A stretch of DNA of 64,000 nucleotides from Paenibacillus donghaensis (GCF_002192415.1 NZ_CP021780.1:5394001-5458000), one strand, 5' to 3'; shown: positions 48,113-57,925, counted from the first letter of the stretch. Numbers and translations: made by a program. The notes: generated from the sequence alone by a model not told the origin.

Positions 48113-48690
48113 TCATTTTGAGACAAGATTATGCCTCCAGCCGACGCGTAGACCGGGACACAAAGATTTGGAAAAGGGACCAAGTGTGATCACGATTTTG
48201 TTTTTATCAAATTGGCTGATTGAAGGAATGCGAGAACCGTCAAACCCCATTTCACTATAGGGGTCATCTTCAATAATGATAATTCCGTTCTTAGCTGCAA
48301 TATCTGCAATAGCCTTGCGGCGCTCTAAGCTCCAAGTTGTTCCTGTTGGGTTTTGATAGTTTGGAATGATATAGATAAGCTTAATATTACTGTGTTGGGC
48401 AATTAAAGCTTCAACTTCACTCAAAACCATTCCCTCGGAATCAATGGTGACATCTCGAAAGTCACATCCATAACTTCTAAATGCAGATAAGGCAGACGTA
48501 TATGTGGGACTTTCACATAATACAATATCGCCCTTATTCAGGAAAATTCCCCCTACTAAATCAAGCCCTTGTTGGGAGCCGTTTGTGATTAAGATGTTTT
48601 CCTTCACAAAATGAGTTTGGTTAGTGATATTATGTCTGTCAGCAATCCATTCTCTCAAAGGTGCTAAGATTCCTCTTATTGCTAAATCGG
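48113..48690 (-). pseudogene. PLP-dependent aminotransferase fragment (class I/II)
   Basis: Reads LREWIADRHNI, ILITNGSQQGLDLVGGIFLNKGD, VLCESPTYTSAL, IIPNYQNPTGTTWSLERRK, IIIEDDPY and TLGPFSKSLCPGLRVGW, which includes the PLP lysine. The frame stops after the lysine region, so about 150 C-terminal residues are missing, and the N-terminal domain or DNA-binding part (if MocR type) is cut near 48690. Confidence 0.75.
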
Positions 48691-48845
48691 CTTTCCACGA
48701 TAAAATTCTGCGGATGTCATCCTCATGATGAAGAACGGTATGATTATTGAAAAAGGAACCCATGAAGAGTTCCTTTCCGACGATACCTTCTATGCGGATT
48801 TTTGTATAACAGCCTCTTTGCTAATTCTGTAGAGCGTTTATCTTA
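48660..48845 (+). pseudogene. ABC exporter C-terminal remnant, opposite strand
   Basis: Plus strand reads NRLSTIK, then with a shift ADVILMMKNGMIIEKGTHEEFLSDD and, after another shift, LYNSLFANS: the end of an ABC-B ATPase. Its left end runs into the antisense of the aminotransferase fragment at about 48660-48690, so the two fragments are joined head to head. Confidence 0.7.
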
Positions 48846-48880
48846 AGGATGTTTTTAAATTCGTTTCTGTTAAAAGGAAT

Positions 48881-49120
48881 TTAGAATACTTGTACAACTT
48901 CTTTAATATCATCGATTTCCTCAAGAATTGCGCGCTCAATAGCAGCCTTTAACGTAATCGTAGCACTTGGGCAACCGTTGCAAGCTCCCAAAAATCTTAA
49001 TTTGGCTATACCGTTCTCAACCTCGACCAGTTCAGCATCTCCACCGTCTCGCAGTAAGAAAGGACGTAGTTTGAGAAGCACTTCCGATACTTCATCGAAT
49101 AAAATTCCATTCTCCTCCAT
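48881..49120 (-). CDS. NifU C-terminal-domain (Nfu) Fe-S carrier
   Basis: 79 residues, the thioredoxin-like Nfu domain. [35 protein letters not shown] contains the CxxC that binds a [4Fe-4S] cluster for delivery. ATG 49120 with GAGGAG. Downstream end of the suf operon, which fits a carrier for clusters made on SufBCD. Confidence 0.9.
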   Translation of the reverse strand: MEENGILFDEVSEVLLKLRPFLLRDGGDAELVEVENGIAKLRFLGACNGCPSATITLKAAIERAILEEIDDIKEVVQVF

Positions 49121-49169
49121 TATGCCAGCTCCTCTCATTGTTTTACCAACAGTCAATTCAAGCTTTTTT

Positions 49170-49382
49170 TCACCCTAGATAGTCTGAGTGATCCTTTGCT
49201 TTTTGCCTAAGAATGGCCTCTTGATCCGAAAGTTCCCTTATAAGCGTATAAATAGGGTCTAAAGGTATCATCACACCACAACTTGCGCTCAATCCTGACA
49301 GCATATTGAAGTAGAACTGAAGTTTCCGTATCTCTCGGGTAATTTGAGCTAGTTCTGAATTGTCCGAATTATTTTTCTTCAT
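49170..49382 (-). CDS. Small protein of unknown function in the suf operon
   Basis: 70 residues, mostly helical (coiled-coil-like N-terminal third, Leu/Ile heptads), one cysteine. GAGG before ATG at 49382. Placed between sufB and nfu, so possibly an accessory of Fe-S assembly; no family recognised. Confidence 0.55.
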   Translation of the reverse strand: MKKNNSDNSELAQITREIRKLQFYFNMLSGLSASCGVMIPLDPIYTLIRELSDQEAILRQKAKDHSDYLG

Positions 49383-49441
49383 TACTAACACCTCGTACTT
49401 CTTTAAAGAGTGATAAAGGTTTGATCTATTAAATTAATGAA

Positions 49442-50839
49442 TCAACCGATGCTGCCTTCCATCTCAAATTGAATCAGCCGATTCATTTCAACGGCATATT
49501 CCATCGGCAATTCTTTGGTAAACGGCTCAATAAAGCCCATTACAATCATTTGTGTGGCATCTTGTTCTGTAAGCCCGCGGCTCATTAAGTAAAACAATTG
49601 TTCCTCGGACACTTTGGATACTGTTGCCTCGTGCTCCAAAGTAATCTGATCGTTTTTAATTTCATTGTACGGAATTGTATCTGATGATGACAGGTTGTCC
49701 AAAATCAACGTATCACACTTAATATTGGACTTGGATCCTGCGGAATCGCGGCTGAAGCTGGACAATCCCCGGTAGTTTACTTTGCCACCCTGCTTGCTGA
49801 TGGATTTGGATATAATCGTAGATGTTGTCTCGGGAGCAAGGTGAATTACCTTCGCGCCGGCATCTTGATGCTGATCTTTACCGGCTACGGCAATAGACAG
49901 GATGGACCCCTTGGCTCCCCGTCCTTTCAATATTACAGCCGGATACTTCATGGTTACCTTGGAGCCGATGTTGCCGTCCACCCATTCCATTGTGGCATTT
50001 TCCTCTGCCACAGCCCTTTGGGTTACCAAGTTGTAGATATTAGGAGCCCAATTCTGGATTGTCGTGTAACGGACACGGGAATCTTTCCTGCAAATAATTT
50101 CAATAACTCCGCTATGCAGAGAACTGGTACTATAAATAGGTGCTGTACATCCTTCAACATAATGGACAAAGCTGCCCTCTTCGGCAATAATTAATGTCCG
50201 CTCGAATTGGCCCATATTTTCAGAATTAATACGGAAATACCCTTGTATAGGAACCTCACATTGAACGCCCCTCGGAATGTATACAAAGCTGCCGCCTGAC
50301 CAAACCGCACTGTTAAGCGCCGCAAATTTATTGTCGGCGGGAGGGATGATCGTTCCAAAATATTGCTTAAACACTTCGGGGTATTGCTTTAATGCAGTAT
50401 CCGTATCAAGGAAAATAACGCCCTGGTCCTCCAGTTCTTTCCGCATACTGTGATAGATTACTTCCGACTCGTATTGAACGGATACGCCCGCCAGGAACTT
50501 TTGCTCCGCTTCAGGAATTCCCAGCTTGTCAAAGGTTGCTTTGATCTCGGAAGGAACCTCCTCCCAGGTCTTTCCCTGTTTTTCAGAAGGGCGAACGTAA
50601 TATTGGATGTCATCAAGATTTAGCCCGGCCAAATCCGCTCCCCATTGAGGCATCGGCATTTTGTAGAATTGATTCAAAGCTTTCAGCCGAAAATTGAGCA
50701 TCCACTCCGGCTCTTCCTTGATTCGGGAAATTTCCCGGACGATCTCTTCAGTCAGACCTTTTCCAGATTGAAAAATAGACTGGTGCTCGTCGCGAAACCC
50801 ATATTTATATTCGCCCATATCCGGCGCTTTTTTAGCCAT
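49442..50839 (-). CDS. sufB: Fe-S assembly scaffold SufB
   Basis: 465-residue beta-helix scaffold that builds Fe-S clusters with SufC and SufD. Family blocks: [40 protein letters not shown], and [32 protein letters not shown] before ATG 50839, three codons inside the longest frame. Located last of the three suf genes, as in Firmicutes, but without sufS and sufU between. Confidence 0.95.
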   Translation of the reverse strand: MAKKAPDMGEYKYGFRDEHQSIFQSGKGLTEEIVREISRIKEEPEWMLNFRLKALNQFYKMPMPQWGADLAGLNLDDIQYYVRPSEKQGKTWEEVPSEIKATFDKLGIPEAEQKFLAGVSVQYESEVIYHSMRKELEDQGVIFLDTDTALKQYPEVFKQYFGTIIPPADNKFAALNSAVWSGGSFVYIPRGVQCEVPIQGYFRINSENMGQFERTLIIAEEGSFVHYVEGCTAPIYSTSSLHSGVIEIICRKDSRVRYTTIQNWAPNIYNLVTQRAVAEENATMEWVDGNIGSKVTMKYPAVILKGRGAKGSILSIAVAGKDQHQDAGAKVIHLAPETTSTIISKSISKQGGKVNYRGLSSFSRDSAGSKSNIKCDTLILDNLSSSDTIPYNEIKNDQITLEHEATVSKVSEEQLFYLMSRGLTEQDATQMIVMGFIEPFTKELPMEYAVEMNRLIQFEMEGSIG

Positions 50840-50892
50840 TAGTATCACTCCTTTTAACCTTCATAAGACTCACTTTGATTGGTTCTGATTCC

Positions 50893-52200
50893 CTATGATC
50901 TGCCAAGCTTTTTCTCCACTACATCCTGCAGGTGGCTACGCACTCCCTCCAGCGGGATCTCCGAAATGACAGGAGCGAGGAATCCGAAAATAACAAGATA
51001 TTCGGCTTCACTCCGTGATATCCCGCGCGACATCAGATAATAGATTTGTTCCGCATTTACTTGCCCCACGGATGCAGCATGACCGGCGGTTACATCATCC
51101 TCATCTATCAGCAGGATCGGATTGGCATCGCCGCGCGCTTTAGGACTTAACATAAGCACGCGTTCTGTTTGCTGACCATCACAATTGGTTGCACCTTTTT
51201 CAATTTTTGTAATCCCGTTGATAATGGCTGTAGCTTCTTCACGCATTACTGCGCGTGTGATCATTTGGCTCACCGAGCTTCTACCAAAATGCTGGGCTTG
51301 CGTAGTATAACTCAATTTCTGGTCCCCAGAGCCTATCGCAATCACCTTAGTGTCAGAGATGGACCCGTTGCCCTGGAGTAATGTCTTGGTATCACTGGCG
51401 GTATAGCCATTATTCATCTCGCCGACAATCCATTCTACACCGCCATCCGCAAGCACAACCGCACGCCGCTGGGTGAAGTCCGTTGTTGCTGCAGCAAGCT
51501 GATGAACAGAAGCGACCTGCACCTTGGAGCCTGCCCCTGCAAACACCTCTACCACACCGTTATGCAAAACCTTGATATCATCTCTGCTCGATATACAATG
51601 ATCCACATAGCTGATCTTGCTGTTGCTCCCTGCCACAATTAAGATGTGTGGAGCAAAACGCACACCGCTTGTATCGTTAAGAAAGATCGCTTGAATGGGC
51701 GCTTCAACCTCTACACCGTCCGGGACATATAGAAAAACGCCACCACTCCATAAGGCACTGTGTGCAGCAGATAAACTATGCTCTTCCGGCTTCACTGCCT
51801 GAAAGAGATAACGTTGAACCAACTCCTCATGCTCTTTTGCCGCAGTATGCAGGTCCGTTAAAATTACTCCCTGGGCGGCTAAGCTCTCGGACAATTTCGT
51901 ATACACTACATCCGAATTGAACTGAACGATTAGTCCGCCTTTCACTGGAGAAGCAACCAAATCTCGAACAACCTCCGGCGCATCTTCCAAACCTGACCAC
52001 GCATTCTCAGCTTTGTAATCTCCACTTTCGTAGATATCCCATTTTTCAAGCTTGATTTTCTCCACTTTAGGCAACTCCAGCGTCCCTGCCAGTTCGAGTG
52101 CGTGAACGCGGCGTTCAATCAGCCAACGAGGTTCATCCTTAGCACTTGACCATGCGCGTAAATCGTCCACATTCATTGAAACTCTAGCTTGTATATCCAC
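50893..52200 (-). CDS. sufD: Fe-S assembly protein SufD
   Basis: 435 residues, paralogue of SufB: HSALWSGGVFLYVPDGVEVEAP, AGHAASVGQVNAEQIYYLMSRGISRSEAEYLVIFGFL. Forms the SufBC2D complex. GTG at 52200 with GAGGAGG. Good conservation argues against decay. Confidence 0.95.
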   Translation of the reverse strand: MDIQARVSMNVDDLRAWSSAKDEPRWLIERRVHALELAGTLELPKVEKIKLEKWDIYESGDYKAENAWSGLEDAPEVVRDLVASPVKGGLIVQFNSDVVYTKLSESLAAQGVILTDLHTAAKEHEELVQRYLFQAVKPEEHSLSAAHSALWSGGVFLYVPDGVEVEAPIQAIFLNDTSGVRFAPHILIVAGSNSKISYVDHCISSRDDIKVLHNGVVEVFAGAGSKVQVASVHQLAAATTDFTQRRAVVLADGGVEWIVGEMNNGYTASDTKTLLQGNGSISDTKVIAIGSGDQKLSYTTQAQHFGRSSVSQMITRAVMREEATAIINGITKIEKGATNCDGQQTERVLMLSPKARGDANPILLIDEDDVTAGHAASVGQVNAEQIYYLMSRGISRSEAEYLVIFGFLAPVISEIPLEGVRSHLQDVVEKKLGRS

Positions 52201-52223
52201 GTGCTGTTCCTCCTCTTCAGCTT

Positions 52224-53003
52224 TTAAACTTCCTCGCCTACCGTCTCATCCGTAATCCCAAGCTCCTCTTTCACCCAATCGTACCCTTCAGCCTCCAAAC
52301 GGTGGGCAAGCTCCGGACCGCCAGATTTAACTATCCGGCCTTGCATCATGACATGCACAAAATCCGGGGTAATATAATTCAACAGTCGTTGATAATGGGT
52401 GATGATTAAAAAGCCTCTATCCGGGCTGCGCATCTCATTTACGCCATTGGCCACAATACGCAGTGCATCAATATCAAGCCCGGAATCCACTTCATCCAGG
52501 ATCACAAACTTGGGTTCAAGCAGCATCATTTGCAAAATCTCATTCCGCTTTTTTTCACCGCCGGAGAATCCCTCATTCAAATAACGATGCGCAAATTCCG
52601 GGTTCATCTCCAGCCCCTTCATTTTGCTCTCCATTTCACGGATAAAACGGATTAAGGATATCTCATCGCCTTCTTCACGCCGTGCATTGATGGCACTTCT
52701 GAGAAAGTCCGAGTTGGTCACGCCAGCAATTTCACTTGGGTATTGCATAGCGAGGAACAAGCCTGCCTGGGCACGCTCATCCACCTCCATCTCCAGAAGG
52801 TCTTCATTGTCCAATGTCACCTTGCCGCCAGTAACCTCATATTTGGGATGGCCCATTAAAGCTGAAGCCAACGTACTTTTTCCCGTCCCATTAGGCCCCA
52901 TAATCGCATGAATCTCTCCGCCATGAATCTCCAGTGTGAGCCCTTTTAAAATTTCTTTCCCTTCAATCTTGGATCTTAATTCCTCAATCTTTAATGTCGT
53001 CAT
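52224..53003 (-). CDS. sufC: Fe-S assembly ATPase SufC
   Basis: 259-residue ABC-type ATPase without membrane domain: Walker A GPNGTGKST, FSGGEKKRNEILQM, Walker B VILDEVDSGLD. Drives the SufBD scaffold. First suf gene, overlapping the marR stop by 20 bases, so the two are co-translated. Confidence 0.97.
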   Translation of the reverse strand: MTTLKIEELRSKIEGKEILKGLTLEIHGGEIHAIMGPNGTGKSTLASALMGHPKYEVTGGKVTLDNEDLLEMEVDERAQAGLFLAMQYPSEIAGVTNSDFLRSAINARREEGDEISLIRFIREMESKMKGLEMNPEFAHRYLNEGFSGGEKKRNEILQMMLLEPKFVILDEVDSGLDIDALRIVANGVNEMRSPDRGFLIITHYQRLLNYITPDFVHVMMQGRIVKSGGPELAHRLEAEGYDWVKEELGITDETVGEEV

Positions 53004-53505
53004 TTATCGTAAACTTCCCTTCGGAGTATTCTTCGGCACGCGCCACCAAATCACTCATAAATTTTCCAATAGTCTGCAGCTCAGCCTCTGAATAGGATTC
53101 AATGAATTGGTAAAACCTTTCTTCTTTTTCTTTGTGCAGCTCTTTATGCAAATGATAAACGTGTCTTCCCTTATCCGTTAAACTAAAGTAAATCTCCTTA
53201 CGATTGTTGTTCAGTTGACTTCTCATAATGAAGCCCATTTCCAGCAGCTTTGCACTAATTTTAGTAATGCTAGCTTTGGACAACCCCATCTTCTCCACAA
53301 TTCCGGTATGATTTATCGGTTCATAATCACCAATGCAATCAATAACGTGTACACTAGTAATATTGTTGGAGAGCATGTCAATCTGGTACTTTCTGGCCTG
53401 TTGCCGAAACGAGTTAAATTCTTGTTCAGTATACAGCTCATTCAGATGCAGCATTCTAATATATTGCTCGTAAAGATGACCTTTAAAATGATTTTGAAAC
53501 TCCAA
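52984..53505 (-). CDS. MarR-family regulator at the head of the suf operon
   Basis: 173 residues: HTH core INHTGIVEKMGLSKASITKISAKLLEMGFI, wing QLNNNRKEIYFSLTDKGR. TTG at 53505 is preferred, with AGGGGAG 9 bases upstream. It overlaps sufC, so it is cotranscribed; a TTGTTCAC palindrome upstream is a likely own operator. Ligand or signal unknown. Confidence 0.88.
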   Translation of the reverse strand: MEFQNHFKGHLYEQYIRMLHLNELYTEQEFNSFRQQARKYQIDMLSNNITSVHVIDCIGDYEPINHTGIVEKMGLSKASITKISAKLLEMGFIMRSQLNNNRKEIYFSLTDKGRHVYHLHKELHKEKEERFYQFIESYSEAELQTIGKFMSDLVARAEEYSEGKFTINDDIKD

Positions 53506-53576
53506 TTTCGCAATCTCCCCTCTCTTGTAGTAGTTGCAGACCAAGTTCAGTGTCAGCAATAGATTGTTTTTCTTTT

Positions 53577-53640
53577 TTGTTCACTTGTGAACAAAATTAT
53601 ATTAACATAATTGATATTGATAATCAATATCAATTATGTT
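53577..53640. promoter_or_regulatory. marR-suf control region: MarR-type dyad and overlapping Fur boxes
   Basis: TTGTTCAC-TT-GTGAACAA at 53577-53594 is a perfect dyad near the MarR gene. At 53604-53640 a perfect palindrome with 18-base arms and 1 centre base contains two overlapping 7-1-7 Fur matches 6 bases apart: TGATATTGATAATCA (53612-53626, 12 of 14) and TGATAATCAATATCA (53618-53632, 13 of 14). This is the Fur layout known from Bacillus. Iron-dependent repression is inferred. Confidence 0.75.
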
Positions 53641-53659
53641 CAGTGTGACGCAATTCTGG

Positions 53660-54165
53660 AGGCGCTTTTCATTTCTTTCGCTCCTCCGCCTGGTCGCTAG
53701 ACGCCCTTCGCACCGTCTGGCTTTTGGTCGTGCGAGCTCACGCGCCTCTGTTGTACCGTAACGACAAGGTGGTCTTGGTGGGTGACGGCTGCATACAAGG
53801 TAAGGAAGCCAACCGAATGCCCGGAGTCAAGAAGCTCCATCAGGAATTGGAGAATTCCGCCAATGGAGCGTATTTCTTCGGACACTCGGTCAGTTACCTG
53901 TGTCTGGATTTGCTATGGGGCCAAAGAGTATAACAAGAACTGCGGTTTGTGCTGGTGAAGCTGAACGGGAGATGCACCATTCTAGCTAGCACCGATCTGA
54001 CCCTGAAGGCGACCGAGATCATCGAACTGTATACCGCCCGGTTCAAGATCGAATGCACCTTGGGCGCTTAAGCAGTCCATCGGCGGATTCAGCTACCGCA
54101 GACAAGCTGTTTCCAAAATGAAATCAAACGTTCTGGTGAAGCTTAAAAGCATCATGGAGAAGTAA
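53660..54165 (+). pseudogene. Transposase remnant, IS4-like DDE
   Basis: Pieces in different frames: KVVLVGDGCIQGKEANRMPGVKKLHQE and NGAYFFGHS, then FVLVKLNGRCTILASTDLTLKATEIIELYTARFKIECT, LKQSIGGFSYR. The last block with YTARFKIE and the following Gly-rich sequence is the C-terminal catalytic glutamate region. Stops and shifts break it; no terminal inverted repeats were recognised. Confidence 0.7.
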
Positions 54166-54247
54166 AGGCTCGTTTGCTTGTCGCAGTTCTCCCGCTTTAT
54201 CATACAGCGCTGATATTTTGCAATTGGATGATAAAAGGAGGATAAAC

Positions 54248-54445
54248 ATGAATAGTACTTCTACTCTGCTCCATTGAGCGCAGAATGGTGACAAAGAGGC
54301 AGAAGCCACGTTGATCACTCGTTATGAGCCAGTTATTAATAAATATGCCAAACGAAATGGAAGTATGGATGAGGATTGCAAACAACAGTTGAGAATTGCC
54401 TTTATCCTGGCAGTTCGTCGCTTTGATCTTAGTCGTTATGAATAA
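54248..54445 (+). pseudogene. HTH_16-type helix-turn-helix gene, copy 1, with a stop
   Basis: Starts ATG at 54248 after AGGAGG. Codon 10 is TGA (54275) where a Trp codon is likely; the rest reads NGDKEAEATLITRYEPVINKYAKRNG and FILAVRRFDLSRYE to TAA. This small domain belongs to conjugative-element and sigma-like proteins (HTH_16). A second, worse copy lies at 58.2 kb. Confidence 0.7.
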
Positions 54446-54449
54446 AAAT

Positions 54450-54495
54450 GGACAGGCCATGTGGAGTAAGCTTCACATGGCCTGTCCGTTTTTTA
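54450..54495. terminator. Strong hairpin after HTH copy 1
   Basis: GGACAGGCCATGTG and its exact complement form a 14-bp stem with loop GAGTAAGCTT, then TTTTTT. A related hairpin follows copy 2. Confidence 0.85.
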
Positions 54496-54549
54496 TTCAC
54501 ATACTATAATTTTATCTACCTTTCAATTGGATTCCCTGAAAAAACTTGA

Positions 54550-54564
54550 TGATAATCATTATCA
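54550..54564. promoter_or_regulatory. Perfect Fur box upstream of the GntR gene
   Basis: TGATAATCATTATCA matches the 7-1-7 Fur consensus at every defined base. It lies about 30-50 bases upstream of TATAAT at 54596, so it overlaps or abuts the -35 region. Confidence 0.75.
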
Positions 54565-54572
54565 ATTTCATC

Positions 54573-54601
54573 TTTCCAAGTCAAAGTTAATCTGATATAA
54601 T
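54573..54601 (+). promoter_or_regulatory. Candidate promoter for the GntR gene
   Basis: TTTCCA at 54573-54578 (4 of 6 of TTGACA), 17-base spacer, TATAAT at 54596-54601. Ends 48 bases before the TTG start. Confidence 0.55.
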
Positions 54602-54648
54602 AACACCGAAATACCAAACATCCTACGTTTCGTAAAGGAGTGATGCTA

Positions 54649-55320
54649 TTGTTAACTCAAACTCAACGTTTAACCTTGGTGGAACAGGTGGCCTACCAGA
54701 TCCAGGGGAAGATCGAAAACAGCGAATGGCAAGTAGGGATGCGTATTCCTCCAGAGCCCAAGCTAATGGAACAGCTTCAAGTCAGCCGTAATACCTTGAG
54801 GGAAGCCATTCGGGCTTTAACATATGCGGGTCTGCTGAAGACCAGACAAGGAGATGGAACCTATGTCTGCTCCTCAAGTGTTTTGGGGTCAGTGATTAAA
54901 AAAGTGATTCAGCATACCGATAAGCTTGAGAGCCTGGAGGTCCGATATGCATTGGAAAGAGAGGCTGCTGCCCTGGCTACGTTCAGGAGAAGCGAAGAAG
55001 ATTTGGAGGCGATTCGGGCATGCTTGGATCAGTGCAGACAAGCAGCCAGCCAGCATGATCTCAAAGCTTATGCTCACTGGGATGTCGAGTTTCACAAAAT
55101 GGTGATTGCTGCTTCACATAACCAATTGATGGCGAATTTGTACAATCATATTTCCGAGGCGCTGCAAAACATGGTTTTGGAAACGAAGGACTTCAAAAAT
55201 GTGGCTTTTTATCACGACTCTCATGACCTGCTTTATCAAGCCATTGCCAATCAGGATTGCCATCAAGCCGAGGAGGCTGTTCGTTTATACATTGAAAAGG
55301 CCCGTGCTAAACTGTGCTAA
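54649..55320 (+). CDS. GntR/FadR-family regulator
   Basis: 223 residues: winged helix (GMRIPPEPKLMEQLQVSRNTLREAIRALTYAGLLKTRQGDGTYV) and an FCD ligand domain (HWDVEFHKMVIAASHN, YHDSHDLLYQAI) with the His/Asp positions that bind a metal in FCD proteins. TTG at 54649 with AAAGGAG. It precedes decayed genes and the MFS transporter, which it may have controlled. Confidence 0.88.
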   Translation: MLTQTQRLTLVEQVAYQIQGKIENSEWQVGMRIPPEPKLMEQLQVSRNTLREAIRALTYAGLLKTRQGDGTYVCSSSVLGSVIKKVIQHTDKLESLEVRYALEREAAALATFRRSEEDLEAIRACLDQCRQAASQHDLKAYAHWDVEFHKMVIAASHNQLMANLYNHISEALQNMVLETKDFKNVAFYHDSHDLLYQAIANQDCHQAEEAVRLYIEKARAKLC

Positions 55321-55611
55321 ATGAAGCATTCAAATACACGGACACGACTAGTCCAGAAATTTTGCAAAAAACCTAACATGGGTAGGGCATGCCCGCTTAT
55401 GTGCCAAGAGTTACGTTTGGAGCAGAGCCTAATCTTGTGACCTTGCCTTGGTCCCAGGTGAATTCAGCTGGGCCTACTCCAAAAAGGCATAAAAAGCCCC
55501 ACCTCCAATTCAGTCTTCCCACACCTCATTTTTTTGGATTGGTCTAGCTTCAGTTGTTCATGACTGCATGTAACAGGATACGCTGGGGCTTCAACCGTTT
55601 CGCGTGAGTAG

Positions 55612-56580
55612 GTGGCCTTCCCCCCTTGTTCCTTCGTCCTTTGCTCGTTGACTTCTTTAATTATTCCCCTTTTAGTCGTGCTGGCCTTGTATTTTAACCG
55701 CAAAATGACGCAAACGTCATTGAAGGCTATTTTTGATCTGGCTGATTTTAATATGCGAGTGGGGAAAAATGTAGGTGGTATTTGCGTGGTGCAAGCCTTC
55801 GTATGAAAAGGCACTATTCGCTGTAAACAATGGCAAATACCGCGTGGCCAAGTTGCTGGCAATTAAAATCATGTCGGACTGTGGATGCTGGATCATTGCA
55901 AGGCAAAATTGCATTTGAGGAAATCCCATTTGGGTATGAGGGCTTCGCTCCGGTTCTCAACAATATTAATCTGAAGATCCGTGCTGGAGAGACAGTAGCT
56001 TTTGTAAGCCCATCCAGTGCAGGAAAAACGACCCTGTGCAGCCTGCTGCTACGCTTTTATGAAGTTACACAAGGCAACATACGAATTGATGAAATGAACA
56101 TCACCGATATTACCCTCTCCTGCCTTCGGAGCAATATCGGGATTGTCCGACAGGATGTCTATTTATTTTCCGGAAGCATCCGTGAGAATATCGCTGATGA
56201 CGAAATCTGGGAAGCCGCTCACCGGGCTTAACTAGAGGCCTTTATCCATGCACAACCTGAAGGGATGGATACAGTGATCGGAGAACGTGGGGTAGATTGT
56301 CCGGGGGACAAAAACAGCGACTGGCTATTTACGGATGTTCCTCAAGAATTCGCCAATCCTGATCCTGGACGAGACCACCTCTGCACTGGATACCGAAACG
56401 GAAACTTCAATTCAGCATTCTCTTGCTGAGCTTTCAGCAAGAAGAATAACTTTGATGATTGCTCACCGTCTGGTAACCATAAAGAGAGCAGATCAAATTG
56501 TGGTCGTACCGCATATAGCATTGAAGAACAAGGAAAGCACGAAGCATTGCTTGCCGCTGTTGGACATTACAGTCGTTTTA
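55612..56580 (+). pseudogene. ABC exporter (fused membrane-ATPase type) remnant
   Basis: Order of blocks: membrane part SLIIPLLVVLALYFNRKM and GKNVGGICVVQAF, YEKALFAVNNGKYRVAK, then ATPase part IRAGETVAFVSPSSAGKTTL (Walker A), RSNIGIVRQDVYLFSGSIRENI, a stop at about 56229, LEAFIHAQPEGMDTVIGERGV, and ILILDETTSALDTETE (Walker B) after another shift. About 120 codons between membrane and ATPase parts are missing. Broken beyond function. The gap 55321-55611 before it holds no recognisable gene. Confidence 0.8.
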
Positions 56581-56683
56581 TCACCCACAGTTTGGTGATG
56601 TACAATACATTCCCTCTTAAGGGTACTTCCTCCACATGGATGAAATTGACGATTAATTAACTTAAAACGTAGGAGGAACCCTT

Positions 56684-57925
56684 ATGAGTTCACCAGAACA
56701 ATTGTTAAAAAAACAGGATGAAATATCCAGTACCGGCATTCGCAAGCAAGCGACATTCTGGTTCATGATCGTAGGAATTATTTTTATCGCAGCGAATTTG
56801 CGTGCTCCCCTCACATCGGTGGGACCATTAGTCAGTATTATTCGGGAGAACGTGCATATTTCAAATACCTTAGCAGGCCTGATTACCACAGTTCCACTGA
56901 TTGCATTTGCATTGTTATCACCTTTTGTACCAAAATTAGGACGCAGATATGGTGTAGAACGTATTATCCTGATTTCCCTTATTTTTTTGGTCATCGGTAT
57001 CGCTGTTCGCTCATTATCCGGGGCGGTGACCTTGTATGTTGGAACCGCAGTTCTGGGGTTTGCTATTACCATATGTAATGTATTACTACCGAGCCTGATT
57101 AAACGGGAATTTCCGCAGCAAATGGGTACTATGACAGGGGTTTATTCTGTTTCCATGAATCTATGCGGGGCGATTGCTTCCGGCATTAGTGTTCCCTTAG
57201 CTGTGGGGGCAGGCTTAAACTGGCAAGGTGCCTTGGGAGTATGGGGGATACTTAGCGTCATCTCCATTCTCTTTTGGATACCGCAACTCAAGGCTCCAGC
57301 GAAACCAGCCGCTGTTGCCAGCAGCGCAGGGAACAACCATCAGATCAATATATGGCGCTCTCCGTTGGCTTGGCAGGTAACTCTTTTTATGGGAATACAA
57401 TCGACCATTTTTTATGTGCTGGTGGCATGGCTGCCTGAAATACTAAAAGATCAAGGCATCAGTTCAAGTCAATCCGGCTGGTTTCTCTCGATTCTGATTA
57501 TGGCTTCACTCCCCTTTGCATTTATCGTTCCTGTTATAGCTGGACGCATGCCTAACCAACGGTTGTTAGTGGTTATTACAACGATTCTGCTTTTGATCGG
57601 AACACTTGGACTTCTCTATGGCAGTATCCATCTGGTTCTGTTTTGGGTTATTATTCTTGGTATTGGGGCGGGCTTTGCCTTTGGCTTGTCCATGATGTTT
57701 TTCGGCTTGCGTACCCAAAGTGCCCATCAGGCGGCTGAATTATCGGGCATGGCCCAATCCATCGGATATCTACTAGCAGCAATTGGCCCAGCGCTGATTG
57801 GATACTTGCATGATGCCACTCATAGTTGGAGCGTTCCACTCCTGTTATTGGTTGGCGCTTCTGCTCTACTCGGTATCTTTGGTCTGGGTGCGGCTAGGGA
57901 TCAATTTGTTGGTTCTGCGAAGTAG
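56684..57925 (+). CDS. MFS transporter, CynX/NimT type
   Basis: 413 residues with twelve hydrophobic segments. FIAANLRAPLTSVGPL is the hallmark of the CynX/NimT subgroup; GFAFGLSMMFFGLRTQSAHQAAELSGMAQSIGYLLAAIGP marks the second half. Exports or imports small anions or drugs; substrate unknown. AGGAGG 7 bases before ATG 56684. The frame is fully open among broken genes. Confidence 0.88.
   Translation: MSSPEQLLKKQDEISSTGIRKQATFWFMIVGIIFIAANLRAPLTSVGPLVSIIRENVHISNTLAGLITTVPLIAFALLSPFVPKLGRRYGVERIILISLIFLVIGIAVRSLSGAVTLYVGTAVLGFAITICNVLLPSLIKREFPQQMGTMTGVYSVSMNLCGAIASGISVPLAVGAGLNWQGALGVWGILSVISILFWIPQLKAPAKPAAVASSAGNNHQINIWRSPLAWQVTLFMGIQSTIFYVLVAWLPEILKDQGISSSQSGWFLSILIMASLPFAFIVPVIAGRMPNQRLLVVITTILLLIGTLGLLYGSIHLVLFWVIILGIGAGFAFGLSMMFFGLRTQSAHQAAELSGMAQSIGYLLAAIGPALIGYLHDATHSWSVPLLLLVGASALLGIFGLGAARDQFVGSAK

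Noticed and set aside
55321..55611. Intact insertion sequence
   Set aside because: No terminal inverted repeats or transposase frame; only unassigned sequence.
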